Origin: Rhodopseudomonas pentothenatexigens
Lineage (GTDB): Bacteria > Pseudomonadota > Alphaproteobacteria > Rhizobiales > Xanthobacteraceae
Length of the DNA stretch: 64,000 nt
Assembly: GCF_900218015.1 (NCBI RefSeq)
Contig: NZ_UFQQ01000019.1
Location: 1-64,000 of the forward strand
Direction of reading: 5' to 3'
Shown: piece after piece, positions 18,144 through 25,558 of the stretch
Numbering within the stretch: the first letter of the stretch is position 1
Layout: every line of letters starts with the position of its first letter
Made by a program: the position numbers and the translations under genes
Notes under the pieces: generated by a model
Database searches by the model: none
What the model was told of the DNA's origin: nothing
Seen by the model: the letters and a program-made list of their open reading frames with translations, nothing else

Positions 18144-18623
18144 ATGACAACCCTGTTCTTTGAAAATTTCGCGCCCGGCCATTTCGGCCGCTATGGACCT
18201 CGCCGTGTGACGCGCGAGGAGATCATCGCTTTTGCTTCGGAATACGATCCGCAGCCGATGCATCTCGACGACCACGCCGCCAACGCCTCGATGCTGAAAG
18301 GCATGTCGGCCTCCGGCTGGCATCTGTCGTCGCTGATGATGCGCATGATGTACGACGGCTTCATCAAGGACGCCGCCTCACTCGGCTCGCCGGGCGTCGA
18401 CGAGATGCGCTGGATGTCGCCGCTGCGCCCGGGCGACGATCTGATGCTGGACGTCGAAGTGATCGAAGCGCGGGTGTCGAAGAGCCGGCCCGAAACCGGG
18501 ATCGTCACCTTCAAGTGCTACGTCCGCAACGGCCACGGCCAGATGCTGAGCGAGATGGTGTCCCCGATCATCTTCAAGCGCCGCGACGCGGCCGCCGCGC
18601 CGGACGCCGGCAGCAACGGGTAG
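18144..18623 (+). CDS. MaoC family dehydratase (first of a pair)
   Basis: 159-residue hot-dog-fold protein of the MaoC/(R)-specific enoyl-CoA hydratase family. The hydratase-like motif is YDPQPMHLDDHAA with D35 and H40, followed by SASGWHLSSLMMRM. Substrate unknown; likely an acyl-CoA. The stop is eight bases before the second paralogue, so the two probably form one unit and may act as a heteromer. Confidence 0.88.
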   Translation: MTTLFFENFAPGHFGRYGPRRVTREEIIAFASEYDPQPMHLDDHAANASMLKGMSASGWHLSSLMMRMMYDGFIKDAASLGSPGVDEMRWMSPLRPGDDLMLDVEVIEARVSKSRPETGIVTFKCYVRNGHGQMLSEMVSPIIFKRRDAAAAPDAGSNG

Positions 18624-18631
18624 CGATCACC

Positions 18632-19114
18632 ATGCGTTTTCTCGAAGACATGACGATCGGCGAGCGCCACGAGATCGGCTCGTTCGCCTTCACGGCCGAC
18701 TCGATCAAGACGTTCGCGGCGCAGTTCGATCCGCAGCCGTTCCATCTCGACGAGGAGGCCGGCAAGAACTCGCTGTTCGGTGGCCTCGCCGCCTCCGGCT
18801 GGCACGTCGCCGCGGTGTGCATGAAGCTGATGGTAGCGAACGCCCAGCGCGAAGCCGCCGAGGCCGCGAAGCGCGGCGATCTGGTGGCGACCGGCGGTCC
18901 GTCCCCGGGTTTCCGCGAGTTGCGCTGGCTCAAGCCGGTGCTGGCCGGCGACACCGTCACTTACTACAAGCAGATCGAGAATCTGCGGCCGTCCGATTCG
19001 CGCCCGCAATGGGGAATCATGCAGGCCCGTAACACCGGGATCAATCAGCGCGGCGAGGTGGTGTTCTCGTTCCTGGCGACGGCTTTCGTGCCGAGGCGGC
19101 CGAACGCCGCGTGA
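18632..19114 (+). CDS. MaoC family dehydratase (second of a pair)
   Basis: 160-residue paralogue of the preceding gene, with motif FDPQPFHLDEEAG (D33, H38) and LAASGWHVAAVCMKLM. It keeps the hydratase dyad, as its neighbour does, so both could be active. The ATG at 18632 follows the neighbour's stop by eight bases. The longer open frame from 18515 overlaps the first gene and is not supported. Confidence 0.88.
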   Translation: MRFLEDMTIGERHEIGSFAFTADSIKTFAAQFDPQPFHLDEEAGKNSLFGGLAASGWHVAAVCMKLMVANAQREAAEAAKRGDLVATGGPSPGFRELRWLKPVLAGDTVTYYKQIENLRPSDSRPQWGIMQARNTGINQRGEVVFSFLATAFVPRRPNAA

Positions 19115-19262
19115 AGTGAGGCGAGGCGGCAACAGCCGTTCGCATTTTAACCAAATGCGTGGCTTTTCCGCGAGACGGCGCCGGAACGGCCGGGATATTA
19201 GGAAGTTGTGAACCTTGCGGGCGTCACGGTCGACGAACGCAGGGCTGAGGGAATTGAGGACA

Positions 19263-19412
19263 ATGGCTGACCAAGCTGGACTGAAATGGGTGGGGGTTAT
19301 CTTCGCCACCGTGACGCTGGCGGTGATGATCACCACCGGGATGGTTGTGAAGGGTTATGCGGTGGGCTCCTACAGCCTCGAATCCGCGACGACGACTCTC
19401 TCCGACCGCTGA
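19263..19412 (+). CDS. Small single-span membrane protein
   Basis: 49-residue protein MADQAGLKWVGVIFATVTLA... with one membrane helix (about 8-31) and a short polar C-terminus. I do not recognise a named family, though such small conserved proteins are common in Bradyrhizobiaceae. Support comes from its own intergenic space and a strong terminator at 19476. The start at 19263 is preceded by GAGGACA; an upstream ATG at 19215 is possible. Confidence 0.6.
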   Translation: MADQAGLKWVGVIFATVTLAVMITTGMVVKGYAVGSYSLESATTTLSDR

Positions 19413-19475
19413 GCGGTTACCGGCCGGCACCAAGCCGGCCTCGACATCTTCGATCCGACCGAATTTCGAGATCGA

Positions 19476-19519
19476 CGACAAAAAAGCAGCCACCTCGCGA
19501 TGGCTGCTTTTGTCGTTTT
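19476..19519. terminator. Bidirectional rho-independent terminator
   Basis: CGACAAAAAAGCAGCCA pairs with TGGCTGCTTTTGTCG around an 8-base loop, followed by TTTT. It can end transcription of the small membrane protein gene on the plus strand and of the convergent gene at 19602 on the minus strand. Confidence 0.85.
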
Positions 19520-19601
19520 GAAGTGCGGATTTATTGAACCGGGTTTTCACCAGCTCGGCTGGGCCGCCGCCGCTTCCGGCCGCGACCGCCGGTTGGCCGA
19601 A

Positions 19602-20042
19602 TCAGCCGTGACGCAGCGTCTCGGCGGTGCGCTTCCACTGCGCGACATTGTCGGCGATCATCCGGGTCGACTTCATCGCCGCCTGGCTGAGCTGGGCATA
19701 GCTCGAGATCTCGCGCTGCACCCGCTGGCCTTCGGCGTGCAGCAGGTCGCGCAGCGCCTCCAACTCACCGATCAGGCTCTCGATCTCGCCGAGCGAAGTG
19801 CCGGCGACGCGCTGGATCAGCGAATTGACGTTGTTGACCGCGGCTTCCGCGCTGCCCTCGAGGCCGAGCGTCGAGGCCGGAACGGCCGAGGCGTCGGTGG
19901 TCGAGGTCGTCGCTGAGGGCCGGCGCAGATAGGCGATGTCGTTGCGGACGAAGTCGCGGATGCCCGCTTCCACCTCGGAGACGGCAGCGAGGTTCTCGTC
20001 GGTTTCGGGCGTCTCGATCTTTTCGGAAGGAATGGCGTTCAT
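19602..20042 (-). CDS. Conserved hypothetical protein, helical
   Basis: 146-residue soluble protein with no signal peptide. The N-terminal third is acidic and polar (SEKIETPETDENLAAVSEVEAG). Residues about 65-140 are strongly helical (NNVNSLIQRVAGTSLGEIESLIGELEALRDLLHAEGQRVQREI), resembling a coiled coil. I cannot assign a function. The ATG at 20042 is chosen because sequence upstream in this frame does not look coding. A shared terminator lies downstream. Confidence 0.65.
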   Translation of the reverse strand: MNAIPSEKIETPETDENLAAVSEVEAGIRDFVRNDIAYLRRPSATTSTTDASAVPASTLGLEGSAEAAVNNVNSLIQRVAGTSLGEIESLIGELEALRDLLHAEGQRVQREISSYAQLSQAAMKSTRMIADNVAQWKRTAETLRHG

Positions 20043-20248
20043 TCGGTTGGTCCCCTGTTTGAGCGTCACGCCGCGCGAGGATCCCCCGCACGTCACCTGT
20101 GGCTGCATAACTCCAGCGCAATTTGACCGCATCGCGGCCGTTCTGCGGCGCCGCCTCGGTGTTTCGGCGACAATCCTCAACGTCGTATTAACGCCGTCGC
20201 CGCCGAGCGGCGGCGCTGCGGATCGGGCCGATCTCGGCGGGGTGCCGC

Positions 20249-20686
20249 TCAGGCGATCTTCGGCAGATGGATCGGGCGGCCGAGCGCCTGTTCGACCAGG
20301 TCGAAAGTGTCGAGCACCATCCGCAGATTGGTGAGCCTGCCGTTCTGAAACTGCGTGAACAGCGCCATCCGCACGCTGATCGGACGGTTGGTATCGTTCG
20401 CGGTCAGGGTGTAGCGCACCATCGATGCGGCGGAGTCGAGCCCGAGCATCACCGACTCGCGGTGATAGCGATAGATCCGCACGCAATCGGCGATCTGCCG
20501 GCAGACTTCGAGCACCGCCGGCTTGCCGTGGCGGGCTCCGAAGAACGGAAACATGTCGACCGGGCCGTAAATCGCCCAATCGATGTTGTCGTCGATGATG
20601 GCGGCGAGGTCATCCTGCTGGCGGTCGGTGAGGGCGCGATGCAATGCACGCGAGAACCGCCAGAGACTGTGCTCTGTCATTGGCAA
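20249..20686 (-). CDS. SnoaL/NTF2-like family protein
   Basis: 145-residue cone-fold protein. Residues 10-60 (ALHRALTDRQQDDLAAIIDDNIDWAIYGPVDMFPFFGARHGKPAVLEVCRQIAD) and the closing strands TQFQNGRLTNLRMVLDTFDLVEQAL match the SnoaL-like/polyketide-cyclase group. Members include enzymes, stress proteins and ligand carriers, so no substrate is assigned. An internal ATG at 20680 (MTEHS) is an alternative start. A 19-base palindrome lies about 130 bases upstream. Confidence 0.8.
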   Translation of the reverse strand: MPMTEHSLWRFSRALHRALTDRQQDDLAAIIDDNIDWAIYGPVDMFPFFGARHGKPAVLEVCRQIADCVRIYRYHRESVMLGLDSAASMVRYTLTANDTNRPISVRMALFTQFQNGRLTNLRMVLDTFDLVEQALGRPIHLPKIA

Positions 20687-21073
20687 TCTCGTTCAGTTGA
20701 TGTGGATGCAAGCAGCGGCACCTGGGCATCATCAGTGACGACGCCGTGCCCTTCGCGATTTGCTGCGCGGATTAGCCCAATTAGTTACAACGAAAGTCAA
20801 ATGCAATCGATTTTTTGTGCATTGCACAAAATCTGTTGACGGTTCCCGAAATGCCTCAAATGCGGGCATCGGTCAGCGTTCCTTAGCGGGCTCGGGCGAG
20901 CTGCCTCGAGGGCTGGACTCACACCGTCGTGACGACATGGCCGACCTTTAACGAAACGTTAGCACGCGGGGCCGCGTTGCCCTTGCATCCGAGCGCGGCG
21001 GCGGCTGGAGGTCGGCGTCGGTCGTTCGGTTCGGGGGGGCGACATCGAACCCGAACGAAAGGAAGGATCATCC
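20687..21073. other. AT-rich divergent intergenic region
   Basis: 387 bases between the SnoaL-like gene and the DUF1236 gene. Around 20760-20840 it is conspicuously AT-rich and contains the palindrome listed separately. I see no gene in it. Confidence 0.5.
20813..20831. promoter_or_regulatory. Perfect 19-base palindrome, likely operator
   Basis: TTTTGTGCA-T-TGCACAAAA: 9-base perfect arms around a single T, within an AT-rich divergent intergenic region. This is typical of a dimeric repressor site. The cognate regulator cannot be named from this window. Confidence 0.55.
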
Positions 21074-21520
21074 ATGAAACAGCACCTGTCGATCGTGTTG
21101 GCGACCGCGCTGGCGTTCACTGGCGCATCCGGTGCGTTCGCGGGCACCATGTCCCAGAACAATGCCTCGACCGGAACCGACCGGAGCGATGCCTCGAACG
21201 CGATGAAGCGTGGCGACCGGATGGAGCACGCCACCACCGGCTCGGCCGCGCCGCACGGCAGGCTGACGCTGTCGGATTCGCAGAAGCAGAAGCTGTGGAG
21301 CGATCTCAGCGGCAGCGCGCAGCGCCAGACCCCGCCGGCGAACTTCATCGGCAAGGTCGGCGAAGTGGTGCCGAACGACGTCCGCACCCGGCCGTTGCCG
21401 TCACAGGCCGCGAGCGAGGTTCCGGTGATCCGCAACTATCACTTCGCGATGCTGGACGACCGGATCGTGCTGGTGAACCCGCAGACCAACAAGGTCGCGG
21501 GCATCATCCGCCAGCAATAA
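21074..21520 (+). CDS. Secreted DUF1236-like protein
   Basis: 148-residue exported protein. The signal peptide is MKQHLSIVLATALAFTGASGAFA with cleavage after AFA. A polar Ser/Asn-rich linker is followed by a C-terminal domain (about 85-148) with VGEVVPNDVRTRPLPS, a Tyr-His-Phe strand and DDRIVLVNPQTNKVAGIIR, the DUF1236 pattern common in rhizobial periplasmic proteins. The function is unknown. RBS AAGGAAGGA precedes the ATG. Confidence 0.78.
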   Translation: MKQHLSIVLATALAFTGASGAFAGTMSQNNASTGTDRSDASNAMKRGDRMEHATTGSAAPHGRLTLSDSQKQKLWSDLSGSAQRQTPPANFIGKVGEVVPNDVRTRPLPSQAASEVPVIRNYHFAMLDDRIVLVNPQTNKVAGIIRQQ

Positions 21521-21706
21521 GCCGCCGGCAATCAGCGGCCCCGGGCGCTCCGCGGCGCGGAGCGCTTCGATCGGCGGCCGGTCGTGCCGGACCGGATCGA
21601 CGGTCTGGTAGCAATGACCGGTCGCGCCGTGCGGATGCGGCGGTTCTCTCCAGCGCCGCCGCATCCTGCCGGCCGGTCGGGCCGGCTTCGGGAGCCGGCC
21701 GATCGA

Positions 21707-22153
21707 TCAGGCCTTCGCCTTCCGGGCCGGTTTCGGCTTTGCGGCCGCCGGCTTCGCCGGTGTCTTGGCCGCCGCTGCCTTGTCGTGTTTCGCCGCCTTG
21801 CGGCGCGACCCGGGATTGGCGGCGCCGGTCTTCGCGGCGTCGTCCGCCGGCTCGTCCTTCTGCTTCTGTTTCGGCTTGGCGGCTGCGGCCGCTTCCTCGG
21901 CTGCCTTGCGCATCGCCCTGGCATAAGAGTCGGCGGCGTTGTCGGCGGCCATCTGCAGCCGCTTCGCCGCGGCCAGTCCCAGTTCGTAGGCGACCGTCGC
22001 CAGCGCCTTGGCCTGCGCCTTGCCGGTCGCGTCCTTGGCCTTGGCGGCGCGCGCCTGCAGGGCGGCCCGGCGCTTCTTCACCGCGGCGGTCAGCGCCTTG
22101 GTCTGCTGTTTCGCGAGCTGCCGGATGATCGCGTCGAGATCGGCCTCGGCCAT
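21707..22153 (-). CDS. Histone H1-like Ala/Lys-rich protein
   Basis: 148-residue basic protein. Residues 1-95 are helical (MAEADLDAIIRQLAKQQTKALTAAVKKRR...). The C-terminal 50 residues are KAAKHDKAAAAKTPAKPAAAKPKPARKAKA-like, resembling eukaryotic H1 tails and bacterial histone-like proteins. Nucleic-acid binding is inferred from composition only. It is transcribed divergently from the thiolase gene. Confidence 0.7.
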   Translation of the reverse strand: MAEADLDAIIRQLAKQQTKALTAAVKKRRAALQARAAKAKDATGKAQAKALATVAYELGLAAAKRLQMAADNAADSYARAMRKAAEEAAAAAKPKQKQKDEPADDAAKTGAANPGSRRKAAKHDKAAAAKTPAKPAAAKPKPARKAKA

Positions 22154-22365
22154 GTTGGTAGTCCCCCAGAAGTGTCGATTTGCGCGCGACTATGCAGAGC
22201 CGCACCACGCTTGGCAATTCGTCAGTTCCGCCGCGCGGCATAAGCCGACGTGCGCCGGCGATTGCATGGTGCTGCATCGCCGCTGCGGCTTGACTTCGCT
22301 GGCGTCTCGGACAATCTCGCCGCCAAGCCCCAACAAACCGCAAACAAGATCGGGAGAAGAACAAG

Positions 22366-23619
22366 ATGGCAGACGCCTATATCATCGACGCAGTCCGCAC
22401 CCCCCGCGGCATCGGCAAGGTCGGAAAGGGCGCTCTGGCCGACATGCATCCCCAGCACCTCGCCGCCACCGTGCTGAAGGCGATCGCCGAACGTAACAAG
22501 CTCAACACCGCCGATGTCGATGACATCATCTGGTCGACCTCGACCCAGCGCGGCAAGCAGGGCGGCGACCTCGGCCGCATGGCGGCGCTCGACGCCGGCT
22601 ACGACATCAAGGCGTCCGGCACCACGCTCGACCGCTTCTGCGGCGGCGGCATCACCGCGGTGAACTTCGCCGCGGCGCAGATCATGAGCGGCATGGAAGA
22701 CGTGGTGATCGCCGGCGGCACCGAGATGATGTCGCTGACCGCCTCGATGGCCGCCGAGGACATGGCGGCCGGCAAGCCGCCGCTCGGCATGGGCTCGGGC
22801 AACGCCCGCCTCGCCAAGGTGCATCCGCAGTCGCACCAGGGCATCTGCGGCGACGCCATCGCCAGCATGGAAGGCATCAGCCGCGAAACGCTCGACGCGC
22901 TCGGCCTCGAAAGCCAGCGCCGCGCCGCGATCGCCATCAAGGAAGGCCGCTTCGACAAGAGCATCGTTCCGGTGGTCGACGACGACGGCAAGGTGGTGCT
23001 GGGCAAGGACGAATATCCGCGCCCCGAAACCACCGCCGAAGGCCTCGCCGCGCTGAAGCCGGCCTTCACCGCGATGGCCGACTATCCGCTCGACGACAAG
23101 GGCACCACCTATCGCAAGCTGATCAACCAGAAGTACCCGGACCTCGAGATCAAGCACGTCCATCACGCCGGCAACTCGTCGGGCGTGGTCGACGGCGCCG
23201 CGGCGCTGCTGCTGACCTCGAAGGAATACGCCGACAAGCACGGCCTGAAGCCGCGCGCCAAGATCGTGGCGATGGCCAATATCGGCGACGATCCGACGCT
23301 GATGCTGAATGCGCCGGTGCCGGCCGCCAAGAAGGTGCTGCAGAAGGCCGGTCTCACCAAGGACGATATCGACCTCTGGGAGATCAACGAAGCCTTCGCC
23401 GTGGTCGCCGAGAAGTTCATGCGCGACCTCGACCTCGACCGCTCCAAGGTCAACGTCAACGGCGGCGCGATCGCGCTGGGCCACCCGATCGGCGCCACCG
23501 GCGCGATCCTGGTCGGCACCGTGCTCGACGAACTCGAGCGTCGCAACCTCAAGCGCGGCCTCGTCACCATGTGCGCCGCCGGCGGCATGGCGCCTGCGAT
23601 CATCATCGAGCGGGTGTAA
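22366..23619 (+). CDS. Acetyl-CoA acetyltransferase (thiolase family)
   Basis: 417-residue thiolase. The acyl-accepting cysteine is C92 in TLDRFCGGGITAVNFAAAQI. The C-terminal motifs are NGGAIALGHPIGATGA with the catalytic histidine and VTMCAAGGMAPAIIIERV with the second cysteine, and NEAFAVV is present. The nucleophile context CGGG differs from the common CSSG, a subgroup feature. Substrate range (acetyl-CoA condensation versus beta-oxidation) cannot be set. No acyl-CoA dehydrogenase or hydratase is adjacent, and a terminator follows. Confidence 0.93.
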   Translation: MADAYIIDAVRTPRGIGKVGKGALADMHPQHLAATVLKAIAERNKLNTADVDDIIWSTSTQRGKQGGDLGRMAALDAGYDIKASGTTLDRFCGGGITAVNFAAAQIMSGMEDVVIAGGTEMMSLTASMAAEDMAAGKPPLGMGSGNARLAKVHPQSHQGICGDAIASMEGISRETLDALGLESQRRAAIAIKEGRFDKSIVPVVDDDGKVVLGKDEYPRPETTAEGLAALKPAFTAMADYPLDDKGTTYRKLINQKYPDLEIKHVHHAGNSSGVVDGAAALLLTSKEYADKHGLKPRAKIVAMANIGDDPTLMLNAPVPAAKKVLQKAGLTKDDIDLWEINEAFAVVAEKFMRDLDLDRSKVNVNGGAIALGHPIGATGAILVGTVLDELERRNLKRGLVTMCAAGGMAPAIIIERV

Positions 23620-23633
23620 GGCGAGGGACGCGT

Positions 23634-23664
23634 AGGATGGGTTGAGCGTCAGCGAAACCCATCA
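23634..23664. repeat. Repeat family F, single copy
   Basis: GTAGGATGGGTTGAGCGTCAGCGAAACCCATC-type unit just after the thiolase gene. A larger inverted pair of the same unit lies at 23870-23952. Confidence 0.8.
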
Positions 23665-23692
23665 ATCCCGCGCAGCACTGCTGAAGTCATCG

Positions 23693-23724
23693 AAAAGGGC
23701 GGCGCGAGATGCGTCGCCCTTTTT
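23693..23724 (+). terminator. Rho-independent terminator after thiolase
   Basis: AAAAGGGCGGCG pairs with GCGTCGCCCTTTTT across a short loop, ending in a T-run about 75 bases after the thiolase stop. Confidence 0.75.
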
Positions 23725-23746
23725 CTGTGTCGCCCCACCGCGGTCC

Positions 23747-23952
23747 CTCATGGTGAGGAGGCGCGCAGCGCCGTCTCGAACCATGAGGCCGTGAGGCCGC
23801 CGCCATCCTTCGAGACGCCCGGCCGCGCCGGGCTCCTCAAGATGAGGTCCGTGCTTGGAGCAAGAATTCGTAGGATGGGTTGAGCTCAGCGAAACCCATC
23901 ACTCACGCTCATGGAGTTCGATGGGTTTCGCTGCGCTCAACCCATCCTACGT
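23747..23952. repeat. Composite repeats of families E and F
   Basis: A family E unit (CCCTCATGGTGAGGAGG...CTCCTCAAGATGAGG, 23747-23851) is followed by an inverted pair of family F units (23870-23952: TAGGATGGGTTGAGC...GCTCAACCCATCCTA). Together with the terminator these fill the 350-base gap before the 2Fe-2S gene. Confidence 0.8.
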
Positions 23953-23969
23953 GGCCCGATCGTCCCTAT

Positions 23970-24287
23970 ATGACGATCATGCCCACCAAATCCTCCCTCC
24001 CCATCGCCCGCCCCAAACGCCCGTCACCGGTGCTGATCTGCGGCAAATGCCTGTCGAAAATCGACGGCGGCAAGAAGCTGAAGCGGGCGTTGAAAGCCGA
24101 ACTGAAGCACGCCGCCGCCGCGCAGGGCGGCAAGCGCCCCAAGCTCGTCACCACCGGCTGTCTCGGCATCTGCCCCAAGCGCGCGGTGGTCACGGCGAGC
24201 GCGGCGACGCTGGGACGCGGGGAGTATGTGTTGATCGAGGATCGGGCCGAGGCAGCGGCGGCGGTCAAGGTGCTGATCGAAGAGTAA
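23970..24287 (+). CDS. Thioredoxin-like (2Fe-2S) ferredoxin domain protein
   Basis: 105 residues. The cysteine arrangement C24-x2-C27 and C64-x3-C68 (LICGKCLSK...TTGCLGICPKR) matches the small thioredoxin-like 2Fe-2S ferredoxins. The C-terminus (GRGEYVLIEDRAEAAAAVKVLIEE) also fits. Probably an electron carrier or Fe-S accessory protein; no partner gene is adjacent. ATG 23970 or 23979 could be the start; codons further upstream are repeat DNA. Confidence 0.75.
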   Translation: MTIMPTKSSLPIARPKRPSPVLICGKCLSKIDGGKKLKRALKAELKHAAAAQGGKRPKLVTTGCLGICPKRAVVTASAATLGRGEYVLIEDRAEAAAAVKVLIEE

Positions 24288-24401
24288 GAGTGCCGGGGCA
24301 GCCGAGGCTTCCCGCTCGCGTCGGCGCAGGTGGCTGGTGGGCAGTCGGCTACGTGTGGCCGCTGCCACTACCCTGGGCGCATGGCGAAAAAACCGTAGCG
24401 T

Positions 24402-24707
24402 CTACTCCGCGGCGAGCACGCGGACGCGCGGCTCGATGGCGGGCCAGTCTGCGGCGCGGGCACGGCGCAGGCCGTAGGACGCCTGCAGGTTCATCCAGAG
24501 TTCGGGCGTCGTGCCGAAGTACTTCGCCAGCCGCAGGGCGACTGCGGCGGTGATCGCAGAGCGGCCGTGCACGATGTCGTTGACCCGGGCCGGATTGATG
24601 TCGATATCGCGCGCCAGCCGGTTCTGACTGATCCCGTTCGGGCGCATGAATTCCTCGATCAGAATCTCGCCGGGAGGGATCGGGGGGAGCTGCTTTGATT
24701 TGGCCAT
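24402..24707 (-). CDS. higA: HigA family addiction-module antitoxin
   Basis: 101-residue XRE-type antitoxin. It begins PPIPPGEILIEEFMRPNGIS, then the HTH SQNRLARDIDINPARVNDIVHGRSAITAAVALRLAKYFG and the family end ELWMNLQASYGLRRA. In HigBA modules it neutralises the mRNA-cleaving toxin and represses its operon. The upstream toxin gene is damaged, so this copy is probably an orphan regulator or antitoxin. Confidence 0.9.
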   Translation of the reverse strand: MAKSKQLPPIPPGEILIEEFMRPNGISQNRLARDIDINPARVNDIVHGRSAITAAVALRLAKYFGTTPELWMNLQASYGLRRARAADWPAIEPRVRVLAAE

Positions 24708-24721
24708 ACTGAGCGCCTCAA

Positions 24722-24862
24722 CTGATAGTCTACAGTTTCAACCATCTCGGCGCCGTCGTCGCGCCAATCAAAGTAGATCTGCCATTGATCGTTGATGCGG
24801 ATCGAATGTTGGTCACGGCGTTTCCAAAGCCCTCCCATCTTCCGGGCGCCCGCTGCCAAGCC
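24722..24862 (-). pseudogene. higB: higB toxin remnant
   Basis: The segment reads GLWKRRDQHSIRINDQWQIYFDW...MVETVDYQ, the C-terminal half of a HigB/RelE-type toxin immediately upstream of higA. The expected N-terminal half is missing; the upstream sequence in frame bears no resemblance. The normal ending DYH-stop appears to have become DYQ by an extra base before TGA (TATCAGTTGAGG), so the frame runs 60 bases further into higA. Both changes indicate a decayed toxin. The 132-codon open frame (24659-25057) containing it also overlaps the endonuclease gene and is unlikely to be translated as such. Confidence 0.65.
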
Positions 24863-24897
24863 TAGCTCGATTTTCCGAGGATTCCTGTGAATTTTGC

Positions 24898-24926
24898 TTG
24901 AGAACAAATAGAGTACATTGTACAAA
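24898..24926 (+). promoter_or_regulatory. Candidate promoter with embedded palindrome for the R-M operon
   Basis: TTGAGA (24898-24903) and TACAAA (24921-24926) are spaced by 17 bases and lie about 25 bases before the endonuclease ATG. An 11-base palindrome GTACA-T-TGTAC (24913-24923) overlaps the -10 box, where a repressor would block transcription. No controller-protein gene is present locally; HigA is the nearest DNA-binding protein. Confidence 0.45.
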
Positions 24927-24949
24927 TCGCTTCTAGGCGGCGCCAGACC

Positions 24950-25558
24950 ATGAACAATGGTCACATGCCGAATCATTCGTTTGTCCCTGACGATATTGCT
25001 GCGCGTTACGAGGTGTTCGAATGGCGCAACGGGATCGCGATACTTTCGGCGGCACACCCCGAAAAATGGGCCGACATCCTCGCCGTGCTGCGGGGGTTCT
25101 CATTCTCGACCTCCGATGTGATGAAGCCCGGCGGTGCGAAGGGGCTCATAGCCAGCAAGCTGGACTCGCATTTCACCAAGCTGGGATGGGCCGAGAAGAA
25201 ATTCGAAACAAAGATTGTAGTGGACGAAGCAGAACATGCTGCCCCCACACACAAGGTCGACTGTTACAAGGATCGTGTCGCGCTCGAAGTGGAGTGGAAC
25301 AACAAGGATCCATTTTACGATCGGGATCTCAACAACTTCCGTCTGCTGTTCGATCTGCGCGCGATCGACGTCGGCGTCATCATCACGCGTTGCTCAGAAC
25401 TTCAGACCATCTTCAACGAGTTGGGTAGAGGGCCGAGCTTTGGCAACTCAACGACCCACATGGCGAAACTACTACCGAGGCTTGAAGGCGGAAGCGGCGG
25501 CGGATGCCCCGTTGTTGTCTTTGGAATTAGAGCAACCTGCTATGTCAAAGACCAATAA
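24950..25558 (+). CDS. BglII/BstYI-family type II restriction endonuclease
   Basis: 202 residues, about the length of BstYI and slightly shorter than BglII. The catalytic core is HKVDCYKDRVALEVEWNNKD with D104, E113 and E115, a D-x8-E-x-E arrangement; in BglII the last position is glutamine. The following NKDPFYDRDLNNFRLLFDLRAIDVGVIITR is the strongest family signature. Relatives cut at GATC-centred sites, so the target may be similar, but this is inference. An alternative start is ATG 24965 (MPNHSFVPDD). The 3' end overlaps the methyltransferase gene by 17 bases in another frame, indicating a coupled R-M pair. Confidence 0.85.
   Translation: MNNGHMPNHSFVPDDIAARYEVFEWRNGIAILSAAHPEKWADILAVLRGFSFSTSDVMKPGGAKGLIASKLDSHFTKLGWAEKKFETKIVVDEAEHAAPTHKVDCYKDRVALEVEWNNKDPFYDRDLNNFRLLFDLRAIDVGVIITRCSELQTIFNELGRGPSFGNSTTHMAKLLPRLEGGSGGGCPVVVFGIRATCYVKDQ

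Noticed and set aside
24659-25057. An intact 132-residue HigB-like toxin
   Set aside because: Only the C-terminal half resembles HigB. The N-terminal half overlaps the endonuclease gene on the other strand and the end runs into higA, so it is treated as a remnant.
25236-25541. A 102-residue N-terminal extension of the methyltransferase
   Set aside because: This is the endonuclease coding sequence read out of frame; the extension is Ser/Arg-rich and lacks similarity to MT-A70 proteins.
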